Source of the DNA: CAZCBJ01 sp964496705
GTDB lineage: Bacteria; Chloroflexota; Anaerolineae; Anaerolineales; Anaerolineaceae
Length of the DNA: 19,217 nt
Assembly (NCBI GenBank): GCA_964496705.1
Contig: CAZCBJ010000058.1
Location: 1 to 19,217 of the forward strand
Direction of reading: 5' to 3'
The notes below the pieces were generated by a model. It was given only the letters and a program-made list of their open reading frames with translations, made no database searches and was not told the DNA's origin. Shown here piece by piece: positions 8,042 through 15,511 of the stretch. Numbering within the stretch: position 1 is the stretch's first letter; each line of letters opens with the position of its first letter. Both the position numbers and the translations under genes were made by a program.

Positions 8042-8702
8042 TCCGCTTTTCTCCGAGCGCTTGAACATGGTCGCGGAGCAGATCGAGCGCCGCGGGCTGC
8101 GCCAGGAGCGACTGCTGGAAGCCTTCCGGCGTGTGCCGCGCCACCGTTTTGTCCCGGCAGACATGCAATCATTGGCCTATTATGACGGACCGCTGCAAAT
8201 TGGCTGCGGGCAGACCATCTCGCAGCCTTACATCGTGGCGCTGATGACCAGCCTGGCGCAGTTGGAGGGGACCGAAAACGTGCTGGAAATCGGCACCGGA
8301 TCGGGGTATCAGGCGGCCATCCTCGCCTGCCTGGCGCATCGGGTGCACACCATCGAGCGCCACCCCGCGCTTGCCGAACGCGCCCGGCAGACCTTGCATG
8401 AACTGGGTTATGTAAACGTCAGCGTTTGTGTGGGCGACGGCACGCTGGGTTGGCCTGAAGCTGCGCCCTTTGCGGCGGTGCTGGTCACCGCTGGCGCGCC
8501 TCATCCGCCCCAGCCGCTGCTCGACCAGTTGGACGAGGGTGGACGGTTGGTCATCCCGGTGGGCGGGCGCGGATTCCAGGAGCTGGAAGTCTGGCAGCGT
8601 GAGGGGGGTATATTCACGCGCGAGGCGGTCATCCCGGTGGCGTTCGTCCCGCTGCGCGGCGAACACGGCTGGTCTGAGCGGGATTGGCCTGAGTATTTAT
8701 GA
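8031..8702 (+). CDS. pcm: Protein-L-isoaspartate O-methyltransferase
   Basis: This enzyme methylates isoaspartyl residues in aged proteins with S-adenosylmethionine, starting their repair. The 223 residues are typical for the family. Signatures are the N-terminal helix MVAEQIERRG, RVPRHRFVP (34-42), the substrate loop GQTISQPYIVALM (60-72), the AdoMet motif VLEIGTGSGYQAAIL (84-98), and GRLVIPVGG near the C-terminus. AGGAGG (8021-8026) stands 4 bases before the ATG, inside the end of mutY, and the two frames overlap by 11 bases, so translation is coupled. The pairing with mutY puts DNA and protein damage repair on one transcript. Confidence 0.95.
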   Translation: MASDPLFSERLNMVAEQIERRGLRQERLLEAFRRVPRHRFVPADMQSLAYYDGPLQIGCGQTISQPYIVALMTSLAQLEGTENVLEIGTGSGYQAAILACLAHRVHTIERHPALAERARQTLHELGYVNVSVCVGDGTLGWPEAAPFAAVLVTAGAPHPPQPLLDQLDEGGRLVIPVGGRGFQELEVWQREGGIFTREAVIPVAFVPLRGEHGWSERDWPEYL

Positions 8703-8857
8703 GGCTGCTCAGTACTGCAGCGAATAAGGTGTGTGCGTAATCGCTCGGAGACCCTTCAGTCGCTGCGCTCCTTCAGGGACTCACGTGGGTGGGTGATTCC
8801 CTGAGCGGATTTGTCGCGGGCTTATCATTGTCGGTCAACGCCAGCGAAGGGTCTTTC
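8703..8857. repeat. Convergent intergenic region with inverted repeats
   Basis: This 155-base gap lies between the ends of pcm and the minus-strand lectin-like gene. AGACCCTTC (8749-8757) and its exact inverse GAAGGGTCT (8846-8854) face each other; both are followed by a CGCTG-like stretch, so they may be two diverged copies of one short repeat in opposite orientation. Within the left one, ACCCTTCAG and CTTCAGGGAC bracket a smaller imperfect hairpin. No T-tract terminator and no convincing gene were seen. Confidence 0.4.
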
Positions 8858-9619
8858 TTATTTGATTTCGACGAAAGCCAGCTCCAACGTCTGGCGCCCC
8901 GGCACGGCCAGGTTGCCGACGGTGAACTTCCCGCTGTTGTCCAACGCAGCGAAATTGTTATCCAGCCAGGTGACGAAAGCCAGCGGCACCTTCACGTGCA
9001 CCGCCGCATCCAGCACCGTGCGCCCATCCACAGCGAAGCGAATGCGCCCGGGCAGCCATTCGATTTCCACCTCGCGCCATTGGGTGAAATCCACCTCGTC
9101 CAGCGCGGCTTCGTTCGCCGGCATGCGCATCCCGGTCAGCGCTTTGCCGATGCCGGGCAACTTGAGAAGCTGATCGCTGAGCGCCATCGCCAGGTTGCCG
9201 CCCTTGCCGCCGTTGACGATGGAAGCCTTCCAGCCACTGGTGGGGCCGTTGGTCAGGGCGATGTTTGACTGCGGCGAGGCGTAATAGAACCACACCCAGT
9301 TGGGATACACTTCCATACGCGTGCTCCACAGCGGCGCCATGTTGTTCCAGAAGCCAATACCCGCTGTGCCCAGCAATTTTCCGCTGGGATGAGAGACGCG
9401 CAAGCGCGCTTTGAGCCGCAGCGGGGGGCGCCAGAGATAATTGGCCCGCGGGCGGTTGACATAGTCGTCGTATTGCGCCACTGACAGCGAGCCTGCCACT
9501 GCGTCTTCCACGATCATGCGCGCGCCGTCCTGCTCTTCCACGCGGCTGCAGCCAAACGCCAGCCGGTTCCAGTGTGGGTGGCGGCGCTGTCCGTCAAACG
9601 CATCGAAAATGTCGGGCAT
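8858..9619 (-). CDS. Concanavalin A-like lectin/glucanase-fold domain protein
   Basis: A 253-residue protein without signal peptide or membrane segment. Its pattern of beta-strands and phrases resembles the jelly-roll (concanavalin A-like) proteins that bind or cleave sugars: FDAFDG near the start, LRLKARLRVSHPSG (68-80), GIGFWNN (87-93), VWFYYASPQSNIAL (109-122), WREVEIEWLPGRIRFAVDGRTV (181-202) and VTWLDNN (216-222). The last two match the typical 'W..v.i.w.p..i.f.vDg..v' strands of family-16-like folds. No ExDxxE catalytic motif of GH16 enzymes is evident, so activity is uncertain. ATG 9619 is chosen because GGAG lies 5 bases upstream; the frame's earlier TTG (9634) overlaps the stop of the DUF3592 gene. 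It is the last gene of the minus-strand cluster. Confidence 0.7.
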   Translation of the reverse strand: MPDIFDAFDGQRRHPHWNRLAFGCSRVEEQDGARMIVEDAVAGSLSVAQYDDYVNRPRANYLWRPPLRLKARLRVSHPSGKLLGTAGIGFWNNMAPLWSTRMEVYPNWVWFYYASPQSNIALTNGPTSGWKASIVNGGKGGNLAMALSDQLLKLPGIGKALTGMRMPANEAALDEVDFTQWREVEIEWLPGRIRFAVDGRTVLDAAVHVKVPLAFVTWLDNNFAALDNSGKFTVGNLAVPGRQTLELAFVEIK

Positions 9620-9630
9620 GGCGGCTCCAG

Positions 9631-10146
9631 TCAACTGACATAGTTCAAAATGGTTATCACCAGCCCCACACAGCCGCCGATGACCCCTACGGCGATGAAG
9701 ACGATCCCGGCTACCAGCGTGCAGGTGTTCCCGCTGGTTTCCTGCACCTCCAGCACGGCTTCCTCGGGCTTGTTGGGATTGTAATGCACTGGCACGTGCG
9801 AGTTGGGCGGGTAACGCTGGACGGTGGCCTGAGCGTACTTATGAGAAGAGTTCTGTACGCCAAAGGTCAACCGCTGGCTGTTGTAGGATGTGCCGAAGAC
9901 CGAGTAGGTGTATTTGACCACCGGTTGGTACGAGGTGGTGGTGTCGCCGTCCGAGTCATGGCTGACCGAACGGCGCACCTCGGAGGAGAGGATGGTGCCG
10001 AGGGCGGTGGGCCATTTCTGGCTTTCGGCTATTTTCCGCTTGGCGCGAATGGTGACGAAGATGAGGATGGCGCCAATCAGAACAAAGAATCCACCGATGA
10101 AAAAACCGACCGCCAAACCCAGCCAGGAAGGGGAAGAGGGTTCCAT
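9631..10146 (-). CDS. DUF3592-family membrane protein, copy A
   Basis: The 171-residue protein has membrane helices at about 10-33 and 143-168 with a beta-rich loop between them, the organisation of DUF3592 proteins. Family-like phrases are WPTALGTILSSEV (45-57), VVKYTYSVFGTSYNSQRLTF (76-95) and PVHYNPNKPEEAVLE. A short Asp-rich turn HDSDGDTTT (63-71) precedes the central sheet. It is a clear paralogue of the neighbouring gene at 10249-10770; identical blocks include SSEVRRSVS and EEAVLEVQ. AAAGGA lies 6-7 bases before the ATG. The function of DUF3592 proteins is unknown. Confidence 0.83.
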   Translation of the reverse strand: MEPSSPSWLGLAVGFFIGGFFVLIGAILIFVTIRAKRKIAESQKWPTALGTILSSEVRRSVSHDSDGDTTTSYQPVVKYTYSVFGTSYNSQRLTFGVQNSSHKYAQATVQRYPPNSHVPVHYNPNKPEEAVLEVQETSGNTCTLVAGIVFIAVGVIGGCVGLVITILNYVS

Positions 10147-10172
10147 GTTGTTTTCCTTTCAGTTACGCACTT

Positions 10173-10193
10173 AAAAATCTGGTTATTCCAGAT
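10173..10193 (-). terminator. Possible terminator/attenuator between the DUF3592 genes
   Basis: Read on the minus strand, ATCTGG-AATAA-CCAGAT is a 6-bp hairpin followed directly by TTTTT. Its first arm overlaps by three bases the end of a longer upstream inverted repeat (10191-10201 with 10228-10238, 10 of 11 bases), so the two structures exclude each other. That is the geometry of an attenuator, but the stems are modest and the role is inferred. Confidence 0.4.
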
Positions 10194-10248
10194 CAGGGTG
10201 AATGAACAATTCGCTCTACGGGTAGGGTCACCTTGATCCGTTGGTGCA

Positions 10249-10770
10249 TCAATATAAGAATTGGATGATGCTCACCGTCAGACCGATGCACATGCTGAGA
10301 ATGCCCAGCGCGGCGAACACAATCCCAGCGACCATCATCCAGGTGTTGCCGCTGGACTGCTGTACTTCCAACACGGCTTCTTCAGGTTTGCGCGGGTTGT
10401 AATGCACCGCGACTGCCGCGCCAGGGGGATAGCGCTGAACGTTGTCCAGGGCGGCTGTGTAGGAGGATTCTTGAACTGCAAAAGTCAGCCGCTGGCCGGT
10501 GAAAGATGCACCCGAGACGGAATAAGTGTACTGTACCTCAGCCTGGTAATCTGTGCTGCTGTTTCCGTCAGCATCCTGGCTGACGGACCGGCGCACTTCG
10601 GAAGACACAACTCGCCCCGGCACAGTCGGCCAACGCTGGCTTTCGGCGGTTCTGCGTCTGGCCAGGATGGTGAGCCAGATCAGCACCCCGCCGACCAACA
10701 CGAAGGCAAGGCAGAAGCAAAAGGAAATGAGCAAACCCGTCCACGGAGAGGAAGCGGATTCCAATGCCAT
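10249..10770 (-). CDS. DUF3592-family membrane protein, copy B
   Basis: A 173-residue paralogue of copy A with the same plan: a membrane helix at about 11-37, a beta-rich middle part (WPTVPGRVVSSEVRRSVS, VQYTYSVSGASFTGQRLTF, AVHYNPRKPEEAVLEVQ) and a C-terminal helix from about 145. The Asp-rich turn here is QDADGNSSTD (65-74). By eye the two copies share more than half their residues, so they arose by tandem duplication. The start ATG 10770 lies only 7 bases after the MFS stop, with AAAGGG just upstream, so it is cotranscribed with the transporter. Its role is unknown. Confidence 0.83.
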   Translation of the reverse strand: MALESASSPWTGLLISFCFCLAFVLVGGVLIWLTILARRRTAESQRWPTVPGRVVSSEVRRSVSQDADGNSSTDYQAEVQYTYSVSGASFTGQRLTFAVQESSYTAALDNVQRYPPGAAVAVHYNPRKPEEAVLEVQQSSGNTWMMVAGIVFAALGILSMCIGLTVSIIQFLY

Positions 10771-10777
10771 TTCCCTT

Positions 10778-12250
10778 TCACGCCTGGCTGGTTTTCACCT
10801 TGACCAGCGTGGCGGCGGAAATCAGGAATAGCGCGCCGTAGATGGCAAAGATGACCAGGTAGCCCAGCCCCGGGCGCAGCTGGTTGAAGAAATCAGCCAG
10901 CGGTCCGCCAATTCCCGCGCCGACGATGCCCGCGCCCGCCCCGGCTAGGTTGGAAATGCCCAGGTACTTGCCGGCGTCCTTCGGCGGCACCAGGTGGGTG
11001 CCCAGCGCCCAGTTGGTGGCCATGAATGTGCCGGTGCCCAGCCCGATGATACAGCCCGCCACGATGACCATCGGCATACTCTGGGCGAAGAGCAGCACCA
11101 GCGTGCCAAAGGCAGCGATCAGCCCGGCATAGAACACCAGGCGTTTCTTGCCGATCCGGTCGGAAAGATTGCCGCCGAACACCGCCGAGGGCATCAGGAA
11201 CAGCGCCACCACCGCCAACAGCACGGTGGTCATGGTGGCAGCGTTGGGGATGCGCAGCACGTCGCGCAGGAAGTACTGCGCGAAGCCCTGGATGGAGCCG
11301 ACCGCGGCCAGGAACAGCAGGCGGTTGATCACCCACCAGATGAATGAACTCTGATTGCGCGCATCCTTGCCGATGCCCACCCACGCGCCAAAATACACGC
11401 CAATGAATATGGATCCTGCCATCGCAACCAGCCCGGCCAGCCCGACCACCAGGATGTGTGTGGTGGTGGATGCGCCCAGATTGGTCAGCATACTCCCGCT
11501 GGCATTGACCAGCCAGATGGCCAGGCGCGTGACGCCGACAAAAATCGCGGTCAGCGCCACCAGGCGCAGCACCGGTTCGGTCGTCTTTTCGGTCGGTTTT
11601 TCCTTCAACGGTTCTTCCCTGGCGAAGATCAACGTGGTGATCATGGTGAGCAAAAAACCGCCGGCGATGATCCCGGTCACCAGCCCCACGTAGCCCCTAT
11701 CCACCAGCGGGCCCAGGAAGATCACCAGGAAGACTGGCAGCAACTCCAGCACCGACTTGACCCCGGAGGAGCGCCCGCGCTGCTTTTCTGGCACCAGGTC
11801 GGGGATCAGGCCCTGCAGCGCGCCGTGACCGATGTTGGAGGTGATCTGCATCAGCGCGGTGCCCAGCAGCAGCACGGCGAAAGCGGTGGTGATGCCAAGG
11901 CTCGACTGGAAAAAGCCGTCCAGGCTCGAGCCGATGAACAGCGGGGTGGAACCGATCACCGCCAGAAAAATCACGTTGCCGATTGCCCCGGTGAAGATGA
12001 ACGGTCGCCGCCGGCCCCAGCGCGATGTGCAGCGGTCGCTCATCATGCCCGCCAACGGCTGCACCAGCATGGCCACGGTCAGACCGATCACGCGCACCGT
12101 AGCCAGGTAGGTGTTCTTCTGTTCCTCGGGCATGAACAGCACCACCAGATAGGGCAACAGGATCGGGGTAATGGTGCCGGAGGCGATGTTGATCCCCAGC
12201 CAGTAGCTGTTGATCATGATATGGTCGAACCAGCTCAGCACGCGTTTCAT
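10778..12250 (-). CDS. Major facilitator superfamily transporter (sugar/GPH-like)
   Basis: A 490-residue membrane protein with about twelve hydrophobic segments. The loop after TM2 reads GMMSDRCTSRWGRRRPFIF (68-86), the extended motif A seen in sugar:cation symporters of the GPH/SLC45-like groups, and the second half repeats a shorter form, GNLSDRIGKKR. Such proteins move small solutes, often sugars, coupled to cations; the substrate here cannot be read. I start at ATG 12250 with GAGG 5 bases upstream; the frame is open to 12337 but that portion overlaps the upstream gene and looks unlike a transporter N-terminus. It sits 13 bases after the isomerase-like gene and 7 bases before DUF3592 copy B. 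Confidence 0.88.
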   Translation of the reverse strand: MKRVLSWFDHIMINSYWLGINIASGTITPILLPYLVVLFMPEEQKNTYLATVRVIGLTVAMLVQPLAGMMSDRCTSRWGRRRPFIFTGAIGNVIFLAVIGSTPLFIGSSLDGFFQSSLGITTAFAVLLLGTALMQITSNIGHGALQGLIPDLVPEKQRGRSSGVKSVLELLPVFLVIFLGPLVDRGYVGLVTGIIAGGFLLTMITTLIFAREEPLKEKPTEKTTEPVLRLVALTAIFVGVTRLAIWLVNASGSMLTNLGASTTTHILVVGLAGLVAMAGSIFIGVYFGAWVGIGKDARNQSSFIWWVINRLLFLAAVGSIQGFAQYFLRDVLRIPNAATMTTVLLAVVALFLMPSAVFGGNLSDRIGKKRLVFYAGLIAAFGTLVLLFAQSMPMVIVAGCIIGLGTGTFMATNWALGTHLVPPKDAGKYLGISNLAGAGAGIVGAGIGGPLADFFNQLRPGLGYLVIFAIYGALFLISAATLVKVKTSQA

Positions 12251-12263
12251 GGTCACCTCACGC

Positions 12264-13157
12264 TCAAGAAATGATATCGGGGTGGATGCTGCGGATGGCC
12301 TGCAGCGAGGCCAGCGCTTCCTCCTCCGCCAATTCAAAAATGATCGGCCCGTCGTAGCGGGCAGCCGCCAGCCGCTCGAGCAGGCGTGTCACGTCCAGGT
12401 CGCCCTTGCCCAAAGCCTGGTGATCCTTGCCGTAGCCAATCCTGCGTTCAGGGCCTTGCCAGGGGCCGTCGTGCAGATGAATTTCTCCCAGGCGCGGCAG
12501 CACCTGCTCCAGCACGTCGAACAGGTCCACCGGCCCCGAAAAGCCCACCAGCACATGCCCGGTGTCGAGACAGATGGACAGGTCCAGCGCTTCAGCCAGC
12601 TCGAGGGTCAGTTCAAAGGGGAACTCGATCGTTTCGATGGCCAGCCTGCGCGAGGGGATGCCGGTCTCGGACAGCAGGGTTTGCAGGCTGGCGCGGGCGT
12701 TGCCCTGGAACAGGCGCAAGATGAGCGCCTTGCCTGCCGGGGGCAGGCGCATCTGATAGAATTCCGCCGCCAGTGCGCCGGTGGCGTGCAGCACATACAT
12801 TTCCGGGTCAAGGGGCATGGCGGCGCGGATGTTGTCAATCAGAGCCTTCACCGAGCCTTCGCGAACTGCTTCCAGCGGGCTGGAAGGCTCCACCGACCAC
12901 AGCGGCAGGTGCAGGGTGTAACTCAGCCCCAGCTCGGTTTTGAGCTGCGCCAGCGCTTCGATCGCGTCTGGGGTGTAGCTGTGCGGGAAGAAGAGGGTCA
13001 GGTCGCCCCCCAGCTCAATCAGCCTGAAACCGGCGCTGGACACACGCCGGACCAGCGCGGCGTGATCAAAACCAACCACCTGCGCCATCACCTCCTCCGG
13101 GTTCCTGCCCGAGGGAATCAACAGGTTCATTTGCATGGCCATCACGCCAAAGCGCAT
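12264..13157 (-). CDS. AP-endonuclease-2-fold TIM-barrel protein (sugar isomerase-like, possibly CbiR-like)
   Basis: The 297 residues form a xylose-isomerase-like TIM barrel. Likely metal ligands are E175 (LAIETIEFPFE), D198 and H201 (ICLDTGHV), H227 or H229 (EIHLHDG), H246 (DHQALGKGDLD) and E275 (IIFELAEEE). Two further histidines sit at strand ends, H83 (YTLHLPL) and H124 (YVLHAT). General members are sugar-phosphate isomerases or epimerases. The block RLAIETIEFPFE, LDLSICLDTGHVLV and HLHD ... DHQAL also resembles, from memory, the cobamide-remodelling phosphodiesterase CbiR of the same superfamily; I cannot decide between these without a search. GGAGG lies 5 bases before ATG 13157. The adjacent MFS gene may carry its substrate. 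Confidence 0.82.
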   Translation of the reverse strand: MRFGVMAMQMNLLIPSGRNPEEVMAQVVGFDHAALVRRVSSAGFRLIELGGDLTLFFPHSYTPDAIEALAQLKTELGLSYTLHLPLWSVEPSSPLEAVREGSVKALIDNIRAAMPLDPEMYVLHATGALAAEFYQMRLPPAGKALILRLFQGNARASLQTLLSETGIPSRRLAIETIEFPFELTLELAEALDLSICLDTGHVLVGFSGPVDLFDVLEQVLPRLGEIHLHDGPWQGPERRIGYGKDHQALGKGDLDVTRLLERLAAARYDGPIIFELAEEEALASLQAIRSIHPDIIS

Positions 13158-13190
13158 CTCTGCCTCCGGTTGTGGGTTGTCAAAAAAGAT

Positions 13191-14264
13191 CTATTTGGGA
13201 TCGATGGATACCACGCCGCCCATGGCGTTCACTTTGAGCGTCCAGGCGCTGCCGGGTCGGCATTGTTGGAACAGGTCAAAATCGCGGGTGATGTAGGTGA
13301 ATTGATCGTTATCGGTTTTGAAGATGATCCGATATTCCTCGCTGCGCTCTCCCAGGCGCTGGTTCTGCGCAAGTTGTACCTCGGGCCATTGCGGGGTAAA
13401 ATCACTGCCTTCCAGCACAATGGGGTTGGAAGCGCGCCATTCTTCGACCGTGAAGCGACAGGCTTCCTCGTAGACGCGGTAAACGCAATCCTGCACCACC
13501 TCGCCGTAGCCGCTGCCCTCGTCCACCGCGTAGGGCGTGCCGCACACTTCGGTGGCCACCGGGGCGGGCTGGTCCGCCTCGCCGGCGTATTTGTAGCCAC
13601 AGTCAAGGATTTTCGCGTTGGCGGGGACTTTTTCCTTCCAATCCTCTTTTTCCACCGGTCCCAGCACCTCCACCGCAATGACGCGCTGCCAGGAGACATC
13701 CTGCACGGTGCCGGTGATTTCCTGGGTGCGGGTCAGCCGCGTGATGCCGATGATCCCGCAGATGCACAGGATCAATGCTAGGATTCCCAGACCAATCCAG
13801 GCCAGCAGCGGGACTTTGCGGGCGGTCGGCTGGACGGGCGCGGGCGCAGCAGGTTTGGACAGCGCCGAACCGCATTGGTTGCAATTCAACGCGTTCACCG
13901 GATTGAGCGCGCCGCAGGCCGGGCAGGGTTTTTCTTCCTTCTTTTCGCCCTCAAAAGCGCCCACCACCTGGCCAGCTTCGCGTTGTTTGCCTTCCTTCAG
14001 ATCCCCGCCGCAATTGGTGCATATTTCCGTGCCTGCCGGATTGCGCGCGCCGCAGTAGGCGCAGTGGATGTCTGCGCCAGCTTTGGCTTTTTGGATTTCT
14101 GCCTCGTCGGTGATCAGCCCGGCGCCTTCGGTTTGCTCAAATTTGACATCAGCCGGTTGGGCTGCGCCGCAGCCGCTGCAGGTTTTCTGGGGGCCGGGAT
14201 TGCGAGCGCCACAGTTGGGACAGGTCCATTCCAGTTTGGTGTAGCCAACAGATTTCCGCGCCAT
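13191..14264 (-). CDS. Triple zinc-ribbon (RanBP2-type) single-pass membrane protein
   Basis: This 357-residue protein has three Cys4 zinc fingers: C15-C18-C29-C32, C68-C71-C82-C85 and C114-C117-C128-C131. Each follows C-x2-C-x3-N-x6-C-x2-C, and the first begins with W13-T-C15, the full RanBP2-type zinc-finger pattern. An acidic linker follows the second finger (about 104-112). A Pro/Ala-rich linker and one membrane helix (about 152-174) lead to a C-terminal domain of about 180 residues, with a few cysteines (in LDCGYKY, EVCGTPY, QDCVYRV, EACRF and FQQCRPG) that may form disulfides, so that part is probably outside the cell and the fingers inside. I do not recognise the outer domain. The start ATG has GAGAGG 6 bases upstream, and a TATAAT lies about 30 bases upstream. 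Confidence 0.82.
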   Translation of the reverse strand: MARKSVGYTKLEWTCPNCGARNPGPQKTCSGCGAAQPADVKFEQTEGAGLITDEAEIQKAKAGADIHCAYCGARNPAGTEICTNCGGDLKEGKQREAGQVVGAFEGEKKEEKPCPACGALNPVNALNCNQCGSALSKPAAPAPVQPTARKVPLLAWIGLGILALILCICGIIGITRLTRTQEITGTVQDVSWQRVIAVEVLGPVEKEDWKEKVPANAKILDCGYKYAGEADQPAPVATEVCGTPYAVDEGSGYGEVVQDCVYRVYEEACRFTVEEWRASNPIVLEGSDFTPQWPEVQLAQNQRLGERSEEYRIIFKTDNDQFTYITRDFDLFQQCRPGSAWTLKVNAMGGVVSIDPK

Positions 14265-14295
14265 CTCTTACCTCTCAGAACTTGGGATTGTTTAT

Positions 14296-14301
14296 ATTAT
14301 A
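14296..14301 (-). promoter_or_regulatory. -10 box upstream of the zinc-ribbon gene
   Basis: A perfect TATAAT on the minus strand in the 50-base gap between the M28 peptidase and the zinc-ribbon gene. No good -35 was found at the usual distance. If used, it starts the minus-strand operon of zinc-ribbon, isomerase-like, MFS and DUF3592 genes. Confidence 0.45.
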
Positions 14302-14314
14302 GCCAAAGAATCGG

Positions 14315-15496
14315 TCATGCGTTCTGGTCGATTTGCTGCAGGATTTCCCAGGTGAAGCGCCGGGCATCCTCCAGCGCGCTGGTTTCGATGTGTTCATGCG
14401 TGTCACTGCGTTGGTGCCAGTGGGCGTTGATCCCCGCCTCGGGGACAAATGCGATGGTCAGCGCAACCAACCCGCGGCGTGTGGCCAGCAGCGCATCGGT
14501 GTAAGCCAGACCGGGGAGCGATTTGACTTCGATTTCGGGCAGAGCCTGGCTGGCGCGAGCGGCCAGCTCGAGCGCGGCGGGATGGGTGGGATATTTGCGG
14601 ATCAGGCCGTCGTCCACCACGTAAGTCAGTTTGCCAATCCCCACCTGATCGAGGATGATGAAAACCGCGTCCCGCCCCAACTCGGCGGTGTGCCGTTTGA
14701 GAAAATTCTGCATCCCATAGGCGGCGGCCTCTTCGGCGTCGGTGAAGGCCAGCCACACCTCGGTGGTTTGCAGCGGCTCTGCCGCCATGCGCTGTGCCAG
14801 TTCGAGCGTCACACCCACCCCTGAGGCATTGTCATTGGCGCCGGGCGAAAGAGGGGTCAGGTCGGCTTGCAGACAAAGGAGCAGGATGAAGCCTTGCACC
14901 GGCGCCAGCGCCAAACCAGCCCATTTGGCTTCCGGCCAGTTAAAAATGGCTGCTGCGCCGTAAGTCAACGCGCCGAGCACCAGGCTGGCAAACGCGGCGG
15001 CGATGAGCAGGCGGAACAGGCTGACCCAGCCGTCCGTCGAGTAGAAGACCGGCGTGCGGTGGGAATCGATGTGAGCGCACAGCACCACCCGGCGCCGTGT
15101 TTCGCCAGCGGGTGGAATCACGCCCACTGCGTTATACCCCGCGCGGGTGGGCAGCAGCCAGCGCATCCAGTTGTTGGTGAAATCGGTCTCGGCGTACATA
15201 CCCCAGGCGGCCAGCAGGTGCAGCAGCGCCGCCGCGGCCAACGAACTGCGCCCGCCGATCAGCCATACCCACAGCGTGCCGAGCAGCACCGCGCCGAAGG
15301 CCAGCGCGTAGGGGCGGTATGTGGAGGGTGAACCGGGCAGGCTTTCGATGCGGGCTTGTTGCGCCCCCAGCCGGTTCATTTGGTCCAGGCAATACTCAGC
15401 GGCCAGCCTGCTTTTCGGGCTGCACGACCCGCGCCCGCCGATGGTTTCGCTCAGAGTTTGGATATGTTCCAGTGCTGATGGGGGTGTGGGATTCAT
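14315..15496 (-). CDS. M28-family metallopeptidase with internal membrane segments
   Basis: A 393-residue predicted di-zinc aminopeptidase-like protein. M28 ligands are all visible: H142 and D144 (CAHIDSH), D222 (PGANDNASG), E255-E256 (TDAEEAA), D283 (ILDQVG) and H361 (WHQRSDT). Unusually, two hydrophobic helices precede the first motif (about 63-100) and two more lie between the first two motifs (about 158-184 and 191-210), so the catalytic domain is anchored in or wrapped around the membrane. The start is ATG 15496, placed 6 bases after TATAAT; the frame opens at GTG 15511, which lies across the -10 box. The reaction is probably cleavage of peptides or amino-acyl groups, but the substrate is unknown. 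Confidence 0.87.
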   Translation of the reverse strand: MNPTPPSALEHIQTLSETIGGRGSCSPKSRLAAEYCLDQMNRLGAQQARIESLPGSPSTYRPYALAFGAVLLGTLWVWLIGGRSSLAAAALLHLLAAWGMYAETDFTNNWMRWLLPTRAGYNAVGVIPPAGETRRRVVLCAHIDSHRTPVFYSTDGWVSLFRLLIAAAFASLVLGALTYGAAAIFNWPEAKWAGLALAPVQGFILLLCLQADLTPLSPGANDNASGVGVTLELAQRMAAEPLQTTEVWLAFTDAEEAAAYGMQNFLKRHTAELGRDAVFIILDQVGIGKLTYVVDDGLIRKYPTHPAALELAARASQALPEIEVKSLPGLAYTDALLATRRGLVALTIAFVPEAGINAHWHQRSDTHEHIETSALEDARRFTWEILQQIDQNA

Positions 15497-15502
15497 AAAA
15501 GA

Positions 15503-15508
15503 ATTATA
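15503..15508 (-). promoter_or_regulatory. -10 box of the M28 gene, leaderless configuration
   Basis: A perfect TATAAT on the minus strand with exactly 6 bases to the ATG (15496). The expected transcription start is the A of the start codon. No Shine-Dalgarno fits in between, and no good -35 was seen. Confidence 0.6.
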
Positions 15509-15511
15509 CAC

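Noticed and set aside
8789..9268. Plus-strand open frame (159 codons) after pcm
   Set aside because: It is mostly antisense to the lectin-like gene and has no motif or ribosome site.
12251..12337. N-terminal extension of the MFS transporter
   Set aside because: It overlaps the upstream gene, is Arg-rich, and ATG 12250 has a well-placed GAGG.
12210..13781. Long plus-strand open frame (523 codons)
   Set aside because: It lies antisense to the isomerase-like and zinc-ribbon genes, both of which have clear motifs and ribosome sites; its translation is His/Gln/Arg-rich without recognisable features, as usual for antisense frames in GC-rich genes.
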